Origin: Roseiarcus sp963820775
Lineage (GTDB): Bacteria; Pseudomonadota; Alphaproteobacteria; Rhizobiales; Beijerinckiaceae
NCBI GenBank assembly: GCA_963820775.1
Contig: CAWGBF010000014.1
Span: forward strand, 1-64,000
Length of the DNA: 64,000 nucleotides
Direction of reading: 5' to 3'
Under the pieces are notes generated by a model. It did not search any database. It had not been told where the DNA came from and saw only the letters and a program-made list of their open reading frames with translations. The position numbers and the translations under genes were made by a program. Below, in pieces: positions 9,730 to 18,828 of this stretch. How positions within the stretch are numbered: position 1 is the first letter of the stretch; every line of letters begins with the position of its first letter.

Positions 9730-10191
9730 CTAATTCCCGGAGGGTTGATGCCGCTGCTCGAGCAGGAGCAGGCTGCGCTGCGTCATGGCGGCCACGTCGT
9801 CCTGAGCGAGGACTTCATAGAGAAACTCGATCTCCCCGGCGCCGATCCGGTCCTCACGCGGGCGCTTGGCGACCGTCCGGCGCCGTACACGCAGCCGATC
9901 GCCCGGCCTGACTGGCCGCTCCCATCGCACCTCTTCGATGCCGGTCTCTTCGATGATCGCCGCACGGGTGAGAAAGGCCTCACAATTCATCCGCAACAAT
10001 AGCGCCGACGTGTGCCATCCTGAGGCGATGAGACCGCCGGTCGCGGCGCGGGCCGCTTCTTCGTCCGTATGGAAGGGCTGGGGGTCGAAGTCTCGGGCGA
10101 ACGCAATGATCGCGTCGACGGACAGACGAACGTCCCCGTATTCGACCACTTCATCGGGCGGAAAGTCTTCGAAATAGAGCCTATCCGGCAT
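9730..10191 (-). CDS. MaoC-like (R)-hydratase/dehydratase (second of a pair)
   Basis: 153 residues. The catalytic hotdog signature FARDFDPQPFHTDEEAA near residue 32 contains the aspartate and histidine of (R)-specific enoyl-CoA hydratases. GLIASGWHTSALLLRM and VRWERPVRPGDRLRV follow. It lies six bases after ychF and eight bases before the other MaoC gene, so the three are almost surely one transcript. A heterodimer of an active and an inactive MaoC subunit is a reasonable inference. The substrate is unknown. Confidence 0.8.
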   Translation of the reverse strand: MPDRLYFEDFPPDEVVEYGDVRLSVDAIIAFARDFDPQPFHTDEEAARAATGGLIASGWHTSALLLRMNCEAFLTRAAIIEETGIEEVRWERPVRPGDRLRVRRRTVAKRPREDRIGAGEIEFLYEVLAQDDVAAMTQRSLLLLEQRHQPSGN

Positions 10192-10197
10192 TGGCGT

Positions 10198-11295
10198 TCA
10201 ATTCGCGAAACGGAAATGCATGACGTCGCCGTCGGCGACCACATAGTCCTTGCCTTCGAGCCGGAACTTGCCGGCCTCACGCGCACCGGCCTCGCCGCCA
10301 TTGGCGACATAGTCGTCATAGGCGATGGTTTCGGCGCGGATAAAGCCCTTTTCGAAATCCGTGTGGATGACGCCGGCCGCCTGCGGGGCCCTGGTCCCTT
10401 GCTCGATCGTCCACGCCCGCGCCTCCTTCGGCCCCGCGGTGAAGAAGGTGACGAGGTGCAAGAGCTCGTAACCAGCGCGAATGACGCGGCTTAAGCCCGG
10501 CTCAGTCAACCCGATCGCCTCGAGGTAGGCCTCTTGTTCGGCCTGAGGCAAGAGAGCGATTTCGCTCTCGATTTTCGCCGACACTACGACCGCGGCGGCG
10601 CCTTCCTTGGCCGCCTGTTCCCTGACCAAATCCGAATAGGCATTGCCGCGGTCGGCCGCCCCTTCGTCGACGTTGCAGACGTACAGGACGGGCTTCGAAG
10701 ACAGGAGGCCCAGCGACTGGAAAAGACGCCGCTCATCGCGGCCGACACCGATGACGCGCGCCGGGCGCCCCTCTTTCAGCTCGCCGAGGCTACGCTCGGC
10801 GAGCGCCAATAGTTCCTTGGTCTCCTTGTCGCCGCCCTTGGCCTTCTTCTCCATTTGGGCGATGCGCCGCTCGAGGCTCTCGAGATCGGCCAGCATCAGC
10901 TCGGTTTCGATGGTGGCGATGTCGGACAAGGGGTCGACGCGGCCTTCAACATGGGTGACGTCGCCGTCCTCGAAACAACGCACGACATGGGCGATCGCGT
11001 CACATTCGCGAATATTGCCGAGAAACTGATTGCCGAGCCCTTCGCCTTGTGAAGCGCCGCGCACGAGCCCGGCAATGTCGACAAATGACAGCCGGGTCGG
11101 AATGATGTCCTTGGAGCCGGCGATGTCCGCCAACGTCGCCAGACGGGGGTCTGGGACCGCGACGTCGCCGACATTGGGTTCGATGGTGCAGAACGGGTAG
11201 TTAGCCGCCTGCGCGGCGGCGGTCTGCGTCAGCGCGTTGAAAAGCGTCGACTTGCCGACATTCGGCAGGCCGACGATGCCGCATTTGAAGCCCAT
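10198..11295 (-). CDS. ychF: YchF/Obg-like redox-regulated ATPase
   Basis: 365 residues, full length for YchF, a ribosome-associated P-loop protein that prefers ATP to GTP. It begins MGFKCGIVGLPNVGKSTLFN with the G1 loop GLPNVGKST. SFVDIAGLVRGASQGEGLGN covers the G3 switch region, and NVDEG stands at the altered G4 position as usual in this subfamily. The C-terminal TGS domain ends KDYVVADGDVMHFRFAN. It heads the run ychF-maoC-maoC. Confidence 0.95.
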   Translation of the reverse strand: MGFKCGIVGLPNVGKSTLFNALTQTAAAQAANYPFCTIEPNVGDVAVPDPRLATLADIAGSKDIIPTRLSFVDIAGLVRGASQGEGLGNQFLGNIRECDAIAHVVRCFEDGDVTHVEGRVDPLSDIATIETELMLADLESLERRIAQMEKKAKGGDKETKELLALAERSLGELKEGRPARVIGVGRDERRLFQSLGLLSSKPVLYVCNVDEGAADRGNAYSDLVREQAAKEGAAAVVVSAKIESEIALLPQAEQEAYLEAIGLTEPGLSRVIRAGYELLHLVTFFTAGPKEARAWTIEQGTRAPQAAGVIHTDFEKGFIRAETIAYDDYVANGGEAGAREAGKFRLEGKDYVVADGDVMHFRFAN

Positions 11296-11395
11296 GGAAT
11301 CCGTCGTTGGATTGGGGAAGGTGGGCCCTCATGCGCGGGCTTCAGGCAAAAGGCAAGGGCGCGGAACAGAGTCCGCCGGCGGTCGGTCACGCGGA

Positions 11396-12241
11396 TCACC
11401 GGACGCCCACGGCTCTCATTTCCCGCAGCGTCGAGCCGTAGGCTTCCGCCACCCAGTCGCGCATCTGATTAGAGTCTGGCGGAAATTCGAGCTCGACCGA
11501 CGCGGCGCCGGCAAAACCAGCGTCCCGAATGGCGGAAAGGTACTCTCGAAATGGCGTATTGCCCCGCCCTGGCGGGAGGTCGCCATGATTGAGGCCGTCG
11601 CAATCGGAGATATGAACCTGAGCTATCCTTCCGTTGAGCCGATTGAGCGCGCCCGGGGGAATTCGCATCAGCCAGAAATGCGAGATGTCCACTGTAGCCT
11701 TGACGTTCTCCAGGCCGACGTCGTCCAAGAAGCGCTCCATGTCGTCCAGCGTTTGGACGAAAGCAAACTCGAACGGAAGCAGTTCGATCGCAAGCTCCAG
11801 TCGCCGGTCTGCAGCATGTCGTCCGACCTGTTGCGTGGCGTCGACCACGAGCTTCCACTCGGTCTCCGCCGGCAGCAGGCGGTGCTGGAACATGTACTCC
11901 CCCGGAACGAAGCAGAGGTTCCTGGCCGACGAAAACTCGGACGCCAAGTCGAGAACGTTCTTTGCGCGTTCGATATGATAGGAACGGACGGCCGGATTGA
12001 AATCGCTGAGACCGAGGCAGGTGCACACGAACGAGATGATCGGTAAGTCGACGCCGCGCACGTCAGCGACATAGTCGCGGCGTTCGGTTGGAGTCATTCG
12101 GCCCGGGTCAAAACCGATGAAGAGATCGAGGCTATCGAAACCGATTTTCTTCGCTTCTTGTCTCCCGGGCTGCCCCTCATATTGCGAGCCAAACCAAGCG
12201 GAATCGATCAAGCCTAGCTTCCACTCAGGATAAGCCGTCAT
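11396..12241 (-). CDS. sugar phosphate isomerase/epimerase-like TIM-barrel protein
   Basis: 281 residues from ATG 12241, supported by GGGAGGA about 9 bases upstream. An in-frame ATG seven codons earlier lacks such a site. It is a xylose-isomerase-like (AP_endonuc_2) barrel. The expected metal ligands appear as glutamate in LAIELLPF, aspartate and histidine in TVDISHFWL, histidine in VHISDCDG and glutamate in ASVELEF. Such enzymes isomerise or epimerise ketoses and related polyols. The substrate is not readable from sequence. It is a single gene, divergent from yggS. Confidence 0.8.
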   Translation of the reverse strand: MTAYPEWKLGLIDSAWFGSQYEGQPGRQEAKKIGFDSLDLFIGFDPGRMTPTERRDYVADVRGVDLPIISFVCTCLGLSDFNPAVRSYHIERAKNVLDLASEFSSARNLCFVPGEYMFQHRLLPAETEWKLVVDATQQVGRHAADRRLELAIELLPFEFAFVQTLDDMERFLDDVGLENVKATVDISHFWLMRIPPGALNRLNGRIAQVHISDCDGLNHGDLPPGRGNTPFREYLSAIRDAGFAGAASVELEFPPDSNQMRDWVAEAYGSTLREMRAVGVR

Positions 12242-12430
12242 TGGTTTTTCCTCCCTGGACAAAACGATAGCGGACGATCATTTTGCCGTGCAAGGGCTCG
12301 CTAACCTTTTTGCCGGCCATCTTTCGCGCCCGCTGCACACGTCGGCGTTGGCCATCCGCGGGAATGCGCTTGCGCGGTTGCCGGGCGCATGGCATGTCGC
12401 GACGAAATTGGCGTTAGCCACGGAGTTGGC

Positions 12431-13145
12431 TTGTCAGACGCGCCGAATGCAATCGACTCTGAGGCCGTCGCACGGCTCGTCGCGCTGCGCGAACAGATTG
12501 CGCGCCGCGCGCGCGATTGCGGCCGGACGCCGGAATCGGTCAAGCTCGTCGCCGTCTCCAAGACCTTCTCCGCCGACGAGGTCTGGCCGACGATCGCGAT
12601 CGCCGGCCAGACGCCGCTTCGGCGAGAACCGGGTGCAGGAGGCGATCCCCAAATGGCGGGACTTGCGGGCGCGCGCCGCCGCGCTCGGCAAGACGATCGA
12701 ACTTCATCTGATCGGGCCCTTGCAAAGCAACAAGGCGCGGGAGGCGGTCGAGGCGTTCGACGTGATCGAGACCGTCGACCGGGAGAAAATCGCCGCCGCG
12801 CTCGCGCGCGAAATCGACCGGGTCGGCAAACGCCCGCGCCTGTTTGTCGAGGTCAACACCGGAGGCGAACCGCAGAAGGCGGGCGTCCTTCCCGAGGACG
12901 CCGACGCCTTCATCGCGCTCTGCCGCCAGACTTACGGCTTGACGATCGAGGGGCTGATGGCCATTCCCCCGGCGGACGAGCTGGTCTCGCCGCATTTCGC
13001 TCTGCTCGGCGTCATCGCGGAACGCAATGGGCTGAGTGAGCGTTCCATGGGCATGAGCGCGGACTGGCCGCTTGCGGTGCAGCTCGGCGCGACGTATGTG
13101 CGCGTCGGTTCGGCGATTTTCGGTGCGCGCGATTCACGTCATTGA
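12431..13145 (+). pseudogene. yggS: YggS/PROSC pyridoxal-phosphate homeostasis protein, one frameshift
   Basis: A PLP-binding alanine-racemase-fold protein that buffers cellular PLP. The N-terminal frame reads ARLVALREQIARRARDCGR and KLVAVSKTFSADEV, which includes the PLP-lysine. At about 12611 one extra base shifts the frame. The rest reads RRFGENRVQEAIPKWRDL, IELHLIGPLQSNK and GLSERSMGMSADWPLAV, down to GATYVRVGSAIFG. I suggest TTG 12431 as start (ACGGAG five bases upstream); ATG 12389 is the alternative. Everything but the single indel is normal, so a sequencing error is quite possible. Confidence 0.85.
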
Positions 13146-13193
13146 AACGCGAATCCGACTACATGCTCGTTTCCAACATACGCTGCGGACCCG

Positions 13194-13826
13194 ATGAGGT
13201 TTCGAGACAATGTGGGCGTTGACGGCCTAGTGGCGATACTGATCTTCATCCTGAGCCTCATTTTGCTGATCGCCGGCGTGGCGAGCGGGTATGAGAGCCT
13301 CGACCTTTTGCCGACCAGCATCGGCGTTTTGTATGCGCTGGCGGGAACGGTCGCCGCTTGCGCCGCGGTGGTGACGTTCGCCATCGCGGTTGCGATCCGG
13401 CGGATCGACGCGCTCACGAAGCTTATGCGCCAATCCGCCGGGGTCCTTCCGGCTGCCTTTGAGGTGACGCCCTCGACCGAGACCGGGCCGGCCGAACAGG
13501 TCTCCGCCGCGCCCTCGGCGATTGAAGCAAGGGCGCCGGAGAGCGTGGACGAAGCGCCCGGGGCCGAGGACGAGAGCCCGATCAACATCAATCGCACCGG
13601 GCACTTGCCCTCGCTCGAGACGATCGACACCGTCTTGGAGACGCCAGAGCCGGAGACGCCGCCGAGCCTGATTGGCAGCTATTCGTCGGCCGGGGCCAAT
13701 TACAAGATCTTCGCCGACGGGTCGATCGAGGCCGAAACGAGCGAAGGAACGTTCAAGTTCGCCTCGATGAGCGATTTCAAGCGCCATCTCCTCGAGACGA
13801 AGGGCAACCGCGAAGTCGGCGCATGA
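13194..13826 (+). CDS. conserved hypothetical two-helix membrane protein
   Basis: 210 residues. Two transmembrane helices (about 12-32 and 43-66) are followed by an acidic, proline-rich disordered linker (about 90-150). A small compact C-terminal part follows, SSAGANYKIFADGSIEAETS and then FASMSDFKRHLL, which resembles a domain often seen in rhizobial membrane proteins. No function is known to me. It begins 48 bases after yggS on the same strand, with no clear terminator between. Confidence 0.65.
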   Translation: MRFRDNVGVDGLVAILIFILSLILLIAGVASGYESLDLLPTSIGVLYALAGTVAACAAVVTFAIAVAIRRIDALTKLMRQSAGVLPAAFEVTPSTETGPAEQVSAAPSAIEARAPESVDEAPGAEDESPININRTGHLPSLETIDTVLETPEPETPPSLIGSYSSAGANYKIFADGSIEAETSEGTFKFASMSDFKRHLLETKGNREVGA

Positions 13827-14023
13827 TCGAGAGAGCCGGGCCTCGCGGCGCGCTTACCGTCGTTTTACCGTTGCGCCCCAATGTTTTCAGTCCGTTAGGA
13901 CCCGGTTTAGTTTCGCCCTCCATGCGCATAACAACATCTATACGCTGTTATTAGATCAAAGAAGCCCCAGCTATTCAACAGCGAATTGCTCCAATTGGCA
14001 GCCGCCGACCAGGAGACGAACGG

Positions 14024-15022
14024 TCAGACCGTCAAGCCGTTCTCTCTCGCCAGTTCCGCCAGCGACACATTGGGCCGCGCGCCGAGGTGCTGAATGATTT
14101 CCGCCGCGGCCAGCACGCCGAGCCGCCCGCAGGCGGTCATGTCGCGCCCGCGCGCGAGGCCGGCGAGAAAGCCGGCGGCGAACATGTCGCCTGCGCCCGT
14201 GGTGTCGACGAGCTTGGCGATCGGGAAGGCGGGAACCTTCCAGGTCTCATCGCCCTCGATGATGACGCAGCCCTTTTCCGATCGGGTGACGATTCCGAGC
14301 ACGCCCTCCGCGCGCAGGCTGTCGAGCGCCTCGTCGAAATGCGGCGTCTCGTACAGCGACAGGATCTCGTCGGTGTTGGCGAAGATCGTATCGACGGTCC
14401 GCGAGCGCATGAGCTCGATGAATTCGCCGCGGAACCGGTCGACGCAGAACGAATCCGACAGAGTGAGCGCCACCCGGCGGTTGGCGGCGCGGGCGATCTC
14501 GCCGGCTTTCTGGAACGCCGCCTTGGCCGCCGGGCGGTCCCACATGTAGCCCTCGAGATAGACGACCTTCGCCGACCTGACCAGGGCCTCGTCGACGTCC
14601 AGCGGCGCCAGATAGGAACTCGCGCCGAGGTAGGTGTTCATCGTCCGCTCGCCGTCGGGCGTGACATAGATGAAGCAGCGCCCTGTGCTCGGCCCGAGCT
14701 CGGCGGGCAAGGTCGAGAAGGCGACCCCGGTCGAGCGGATGTCGTCGGCGAAGGTCGCGCCGAGCGGATCGCGCTTCACCTTGCCGATATAGGCGGCGGA
14801 GACGCCGAACGAGGCGACGCCGACGATGGTGTTGGCGGCCGAGCCGCCGGAGATCACGCGCGGATCGACGCGGGCGGCGTAGAGCGCTTCGGCGCGATCC
14901 TCGTCGATCAGGTTCATCGCGCCCTTCAGCATCTCCTGGGCGCTGAGATAGTCGTCGTCCGCGTAGGCAAGAATATCGACCAGCGAATTGCCCAGCCCCA
15001 AGACCTCGACCGTCGCGCTCAT
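14024..15022 (-). CDS. PfkB-family carbohydrate kinase, adenosine kinase type
   Basis: 332 residues from ATG 15022, preceded by GAGAGGGG. The longer open frame upstream is not conserved-looking. The PfkB kinase motifs are present: an N-terminal GNSLVDILAY, SGGSAANTIVGVASFG near residue 60, and the C-terminal anion hole/catalytic signature DTTGAGDMFAAGFLAGL. The pattern matches alphaproteobacterial adenosine kinases, which make AMP from adenosine and ATP. Ribokinase-type specificity cannot be fully excluded. The gene is convergent with the membrane-protein gene at 13826. Confidence 0.85.
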   Translation of the reverse strand: MSATVEVLGLGNSLVDILAYADDDYLSAQEMLKGAMNLIDEDRAEALYAARVDPRVISGGSAANTIVGVASFGVSAAYIGKVKRDPLGATFADDIRSTGVAFSTLPAELGPSTGRCFIYVTPDGERTMNTYLGASSYLAPLDVDEALVRSAKVVYLEGYMWDRPAAKAAFQKAGEIARAANRRVALTLSDSFCVDRFRGEFIELMRSRTVDTIFANTDEILSLYETPHFDEALDSLRAEGVLGIVTRSEKGCVIIEGDETWKVPAFPIAKLVDTTGAGDMFAAGFLAGLARGRDMTACGRLGVLAAAEIIQHLGARPNVSLAELARENGLTV

Positions 15023-15322
15023 CGCCCCTCTCGGATGGTTCCAGCGGCGGTTCCTCGCATTGGCGCGAGACGCGGTCAATCGCCGCGCGGCGACAGCATT
15101 AGGACGCGCGCGGCCTTGACTTTGCGGTTCTCCCGGTCCACATGCAGCCAAGCCGCCTACAGTGCGGTCATTGGCGCTCCGGCCGCGTGAAGGGTTTTCC
15201 AGCCCACCTGCCGTCCGTCCCTTATTCTTCATTCGACGTCCGGACACGCGGGGCGTTCCCTAACCCCCCCCGCCGCTATAGGCGCGTCTGGCGTCGCCGC
15301 GGCATTTTGAAAGACTTTCACC
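15023..15322. other. divergent intergenic region between adenosine kinase and the DEAD-box gene
   Basis: About 300 bases that must hold the promoters of both flanking genes. No promoter, RNA gene or repeat could be fixed with confidence. Confidence 0.4.
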
Positions 15323-16651
15323 TTGGATAATTTTCACGGGCTCGGCCTCGCCGCACCCCTCAATACAGCGCTGGCCAAGCTTGGCTTTGCGCGTCCGACC
15401 CCGATTCAGGTCCAGGCGATCCCGCCGCTGATGAAGGGCCGGGATCTCATCGGCATCGCACAGACAGGCACCGGCAAGACCGCCGCCTTCGCGCTGCCGA
15501 TCCTCAACCGGATCGTGACCGACCGGCGCCCGGCGCCGAGGGGCGGCGCGCGCGTGCTCGTGCTGAGCCCGACGCGCGAACTCGCCAGCCAGATCGCCCA
15601 AAGCTTTCGCGACCTATCTGATGGGCTTGGTTTGAAAATCGCCGTCGTGTTCGGCGGCGTGCCGCATGGCGCTCAGATTCGCGCGCTTCAGGCAGGCCTC
15701 GACGTGCTGGTCGCGACGCCCGGCCGTCTCCTCGATCATCTCGACGCCGGCGTCGCGCGGCTCGGCGCGGTCGAATTTCTGGTGCTCGACGAAGTCGATC
15801 AGATGCTTGATCTCGGCTTCGTCAAGCCAATCCGTCGCATCGTCCGGGAATTGCCCAAGCGGCGGCAGAACCTGTTCTTCTCCGCGACGATGCCCACAGA
15901 CATTCGCGCGCTCGCCGGCGAGTTGCTGCAGGACCCGATTGAGGTCTCGGTGACGCCCGCCGCCAAGACCGCCGACCGCGTCGAGCACAGCGTCGTCCTT
16001 ATCGAAGCGGCGAAGAAACGCGACCTGCTGGTCGAACTGTTCAACGATTCCGAACTCACGCGGGTCATCGTCTTCACCCGCACCAAGCACGGCGCCGACC
16101 GAGTGGCCCGCGCCCTCGACGAGGCAGGCGTCAACGCTTCCGCCATTCATGGCAACAAGAGCCAGGGCCAGCGCGAGCGCGCCTTGGCCGCCTTCCGCGG
16201 CGGAGAGACGCGCGCGCTCGTCGCAACCGACATCGCGGCGCGCGGCATCGACATCGACGGCGTCAGCCATGTCGTCAATTTCGAACTGCCTCAGGTCGCC
16301 GAGGCCTATGTTCATCGCATCGGCCGCACGGCGCGAGCGGGCAATGCGGGACAGGCGATCTCGCTCTGCGACCATGAGGAGCGCGATCTCTTGCGGGCGA
16401 TCGAACGCCTGACGCGACTCACTCTGCCCAAGACCGACCGCCGCGGCGCGGCCGGCCCGAAGCCCGCGCCCGTCGTCCGCAAGGCGGCGAGCGTGGCGGC
16501 GCCTGCGCCGTCGCCGAAACGTCCGCATCACGCGCCGCATCGGGACGCGCGAGGCGGCAGGCCCGTCGTTGTCGAGGCGCGCTCGGGCTATCGTCCCGGC
16601 TTTCGCTCCGCCGGCGCGCGGCCCGCGCGTGAAGTCACAGGTCGGCGCTGA
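15323..16651 (+). CDS. DEAD-box ATP-dependent RNA helicase, RhlE-like
   Basis: 442 residues. It starts at a TTG (15323) because the conserved protein begins here and no ATG fits. All helicase motifs are visible: the Q motif PTPIQVQAIP, AQTGTGKT (I), PTRELASQI (Ia), TPGRLLDHL (Ib), a variant motif II VLDEVDQMLD (DEVD, not DEAD), SATMP (III), IVFTRTKHGAD (IV), ARGIDIDGVSHVVNFE (V) and HRIGRTARAG (VI). The last ~75 residues are basic and proline-rich, as in RhlE-type RNA helicases that act on rRNA or mRNA. It overlaps the convergent aconitase X small subunit by 17 bases. Confidence 0.9.
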   Translation: MDNFHGLGLAAPLNTALAKLGFARPTPIQVQAIPPLMKGRDLIGIAQTGTGKTAAFALPILNRIVTDRRPAPRGGARVLVLSPTRELASQIAQSFRDLSDGLGLKIAVVFGGVPHGAQIRALQAGLDVLVATPGRLLDHLDAGVARLGAVEFLVLDEVDQMLDLGFVKPIRRIVRELPKRRQNLFFSATMPTDIRALAGELLQDPIEVSVTPAAKTADRVEHSVVLIEAAKKRDLLVELFNDSELTRVIVFTRTKHGADRVARALDEAGVNASAIHGNKSQGQRERALAAFRGGETRALVATDIAARGIDIDGVSHVVNFELPQVAEAYVHRIGRTARAGNAGQAISLCDHEERDLLRAIERLTRLTLPKTDRRGAAGPKPAPVVRKAASVAAPAPSPKRPHHAPHRDARGGRPVVVEARSGYRPGFRSAGARPAREVTGRR

Positions 16652-17066
16652 TCGAAGCGCCGTTCGGGCCGGCCTCAAGTGTGAGGCTGGCCGCGGCGGC
16701 CAGCGCCTCCCAGTCGCGCCCGTTCGCTAGCGCAACGGGGCATGCAAGTCCGTAGAGCTCGGCCGCAACCATCGCGCCGACGACCACAATCGCGTCGCGC
16801 TCCAGCATCAGGATCGCCGCTGGCCCATTGCCGAGCCGCAGCGCCTCGGCGAGCGTGGCGCTGCCCGAGCTCGAGCCGCGCCCGCCCGGCATCATCAGGA
16901 TGCAACCCGCCACGCTTGCGCCGCGCTGCGGATGCAAGCGATCGATTATGGCTCCCGTCGCAGAATCAAGCCCACCCCAGAAGCTGAGCGGCTCGTCGAG
17001 CCGCAAAATAGGTCCGGACGCTGCGCCGGGAACAAGCGTCACGGCGTCGAACGCGCGCCCGTTCAC
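16635..17066 (-). CDS. aconitase X swivel (small) subunit, DUF126
   Basis: 143 residues, starting at a GTG (17066) that overlaps the stop of the large subunit as GTGA. This implies translational coupling. Conserved features are GAASGPILRLDEPLSFWGG, the active-site-like GRGSSSGS and the closing region GPAAILMLERDAIV. In aconitase X the swivel domain packs on the catalytic domain. Bacterial two-subunit forms are known as cis-3-hydroxy-L-proline dehydratases, so that is the likeliest activity. No proline-catabolic neighbours are seen. Confidence 0.85.
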   Translation of the reverse strand: MNGRAFDAVTLVPGAASGPILRLDEPLSFWGGLDSATGAIIDRLHPQRGASVAGCILMMPGGRGSSSGSATLAEALRLGNGPAAILMLERDAIVVVGAMVAAELYGLACPVALANGRDWEALAAAASLTLEAGPNGASISADL

Positions 17067-18304
17067 AGCCGCACCACCTTGCCAGCGCGCGCCGAGGCGA
17101 CGCATTCGGCGAGCGACCCATAGGCGACCTCGACCCCGAGATTGCCCGGCGCGTAATAGGCGCATTTGCCGGAATTGGTCATGACCGCGTCAACGCCAGG
17201 CTGCATCAGCGCGCTCACATAGACGCAAGTGTCAGTGACCAGAGTGACCCGGGCGTCGCTGAGCGGCTCCTCCCAGCCGCGCTTGCGGACTTCTTCGAGC
17301 GTCGCCCGGCTGCAGTTCACGAAGATGTCGATGAGCGGACGCGCGCCGTCGATAAGCGGCATCAGGCAGGCGAACTGATCAATCGAAAAATGCGGGGTGC
17401 CGAGCGAGACCGCGCCAAGCCGCGTTCCATCGGCGACGTTGGAGAGCGAGCGCGCGGCCTCGCGCAAATCTTCAGCGGTCAGTTGCAGGCGCAGGTCTGG
17501 CGTGAGGCCCCCGCAGGCGGTCCCAAGGTCCGGCGCCTCGGGGGTGACGCCGGCGACGTGGAACAGGGCCACCGCGCCTGACGAAGCGGCGGCCGCGCCT
17601 AGCGCCTTCAAATCGTCCTCGCTTATGCTGGCGGGCAGGCCGACAATCGCCGCGATGAGGGCGCCGCAGCGACGTCCGACCGCATGGCCGACGGCGACCG
17701 CGAGCCGCTCATTGTCCCAATCCTCCGGGATCGAGACGATCTCGACCAGCGCCCGCGCGACCCGGTTTTCGCTCAGGTGCAACCCATATGCGGGAGCACG
17801 GCCAGTCATGGCGCAGCAGAGGTCGATAAAATCGCCATAGCGATTGGTGCGCGCGCCGATCACGGAATTGGCGAAGGCTATGGCGTTCGATTCGCCCCAG
17901 GCGATCTGCGCGCCGAAGCGGGGGCGCGAGGCGCTCTGGTAAGGCGCGCAAGTGAAGGTTGGCGCGCAACCGAGCTCGACGTGCGCACGCATGAGCCGTG
18001 CTCCGTTCTCGGCATGCTCCTCGGTTCCACGAAAAAGCTCGGGATGGATCAGGTCGACAGAGCCGACGTTGAGGGTTGTCGGCACGCGAACCTTGCCGCC
18101 GAGGTCGATCATCCGTTCGGCGAAGTCGAGGCTGGCGCGCCCATGATAAAGACAGCCGTCGACATGCGCCGCCTCGATGTCGATGAAGGAGCCCGCGTCG
18201 ACCGCTTCGGCGAAGCGCGCAAGGAGCCGCATGGCGAAGCCCGCGCCCGCGCCGTGTACGCCACCTAAAAGTTCGCGATCGAGCGGGGAGAGGTTGAGCG
18301 CCAT
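17063..18304 (-). CDS. aconitase X catalytic (large) subunit, DUF521
   Basis: 413 residues covering the whole DUF521 catalytic domain. Visible features include VHGAGAGFAMRLL, DGCLYHGRASLDFAE, the iron-sulfur-site region CAPYQSASRPRFGAQIAWGE, then GLHLSEN, and C-terminal CSRATLEEVR and TDTCVYVSALMQPGV. Cysteines suitable for cluster binding occur in these blocks. Known bacterial members dehydrate cis-3-hydroxy-L-proline to a pyrroline carboxylate. It is coupled to the small subunit by a GTGA overlap. It may also act on another hydroxyacid, because no pathway partner is adjacent. Confidence 0.85.
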   Translation of the reverse strand: MALNLSPLDRELLGGVHGAGAGFAMRLLARFAEAVDAGSFIDIEAAHVDGCLYHGRASLDFAERMIDLGGKVRVPTTLNVGSVDLIHPELFRGTEEHAENGARLMRAHVELGCAPTFTCAPYQSASRPRFGAQIAWGESNAIAFANSVIGARTNRYGDFIDLCCAMTGRAPAYGLHLSENRVARALVEIVSIPEDWDNERLAVAVGHAVGRRCGALIAAIVGLPASISEDDLKALGAAAASSGAVALFHVAGVTPEAPDLGTACGGLTPDLRLQLTAEDLREAARSLSNVADGTRLGAVSLGTPHFSIDQFACLMPLIDGARPLIDIFVNCSRATLEEVRKRGWEEPLSDARVTLVTDTCVYVSALMQPGVDAVMTNSGKCAYYAPGNLGVEVAYGSLAECVASARAGKVVRL

Positions 18305-18396
18305 AGGCGAACACGCTATCGGCCGTCAGGCGGCGGGGTCAATATGCGCGGGTCTGGCCGTGCTAGGCTGGGAACAGCGGGAGACTGGAGCGTCGA

Positions 18397-18747
18397 ATGC
18401 CGCTTGTCGTCATCGGCGCGCGCTTACGCGCCATCTGCCTTGCGCTTCCCAAGGCAAGCGAGGAGCTCATGCGGCGCGGACCGTCATACCGCGTCGTCGA
18501 CAAGATCTTCGCCCTCGAGTGGCCCCGGAACGATGGACTCGCGCTCTGGTGCAAGGTCCCGGAGGGCTCGCGCGAGATCCTCCTCCAAGCCGAGCTGGCG
18601 CGATTTTTCATTCCTCCCTATTTTGGCGCCAAGGGCTGGATCGGCGTCGGATTGGACGAAGCTGCCGACTGGCGCGAAGTCGAGGCTTTCGTCCGCCGCA
18701 GCTATCGGCTGGTAGCGCCAAAACGGCTCGCCAAGCTGATGGCGTAA
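18397..18747 (+). CDS. MmcQ/YjbR-family protein
   Basis: 116 residues, typical length for the YjbR/MmcQ family (a CyaY-like fold, possibly DNA-binding, function unclear). Family features are LALPKASEELMRRGPSYRVV, then KIFALEWP and FFIPPYFGAKGWIGVGLD, and a C-terminal FVRRSYRLVAPKRL. It lies between the aconitase X operon (divergent) and the P450 gene (same strand, 81 bases further), with no clear functional link. Confidence 0.75.
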   Translation: MPLVVIGARLRAICLALPKASEELMRRGPSYRVVDKIFALEWPRNDGLALWCKVPEGSREILLQAELARFFIPPYFGAKGWIGVGLDEAADWREVEAFVRRSYRLVAPKRLAKLMA

Positions 18748-18828
18748 GGCGAGCCTTCGCGGGCCAGATTGCAAGAGCGCCGCGCCCCGTCATAGCATTG
18801 CGCAAAACAGGCTCGTCGAGGAAACGCA

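Noticed and set aside
14087..15190. 367-codon open frame opposite adenosine kinase
   Set aside because: Mirror frame; the PfkB signature is on the minus strand.
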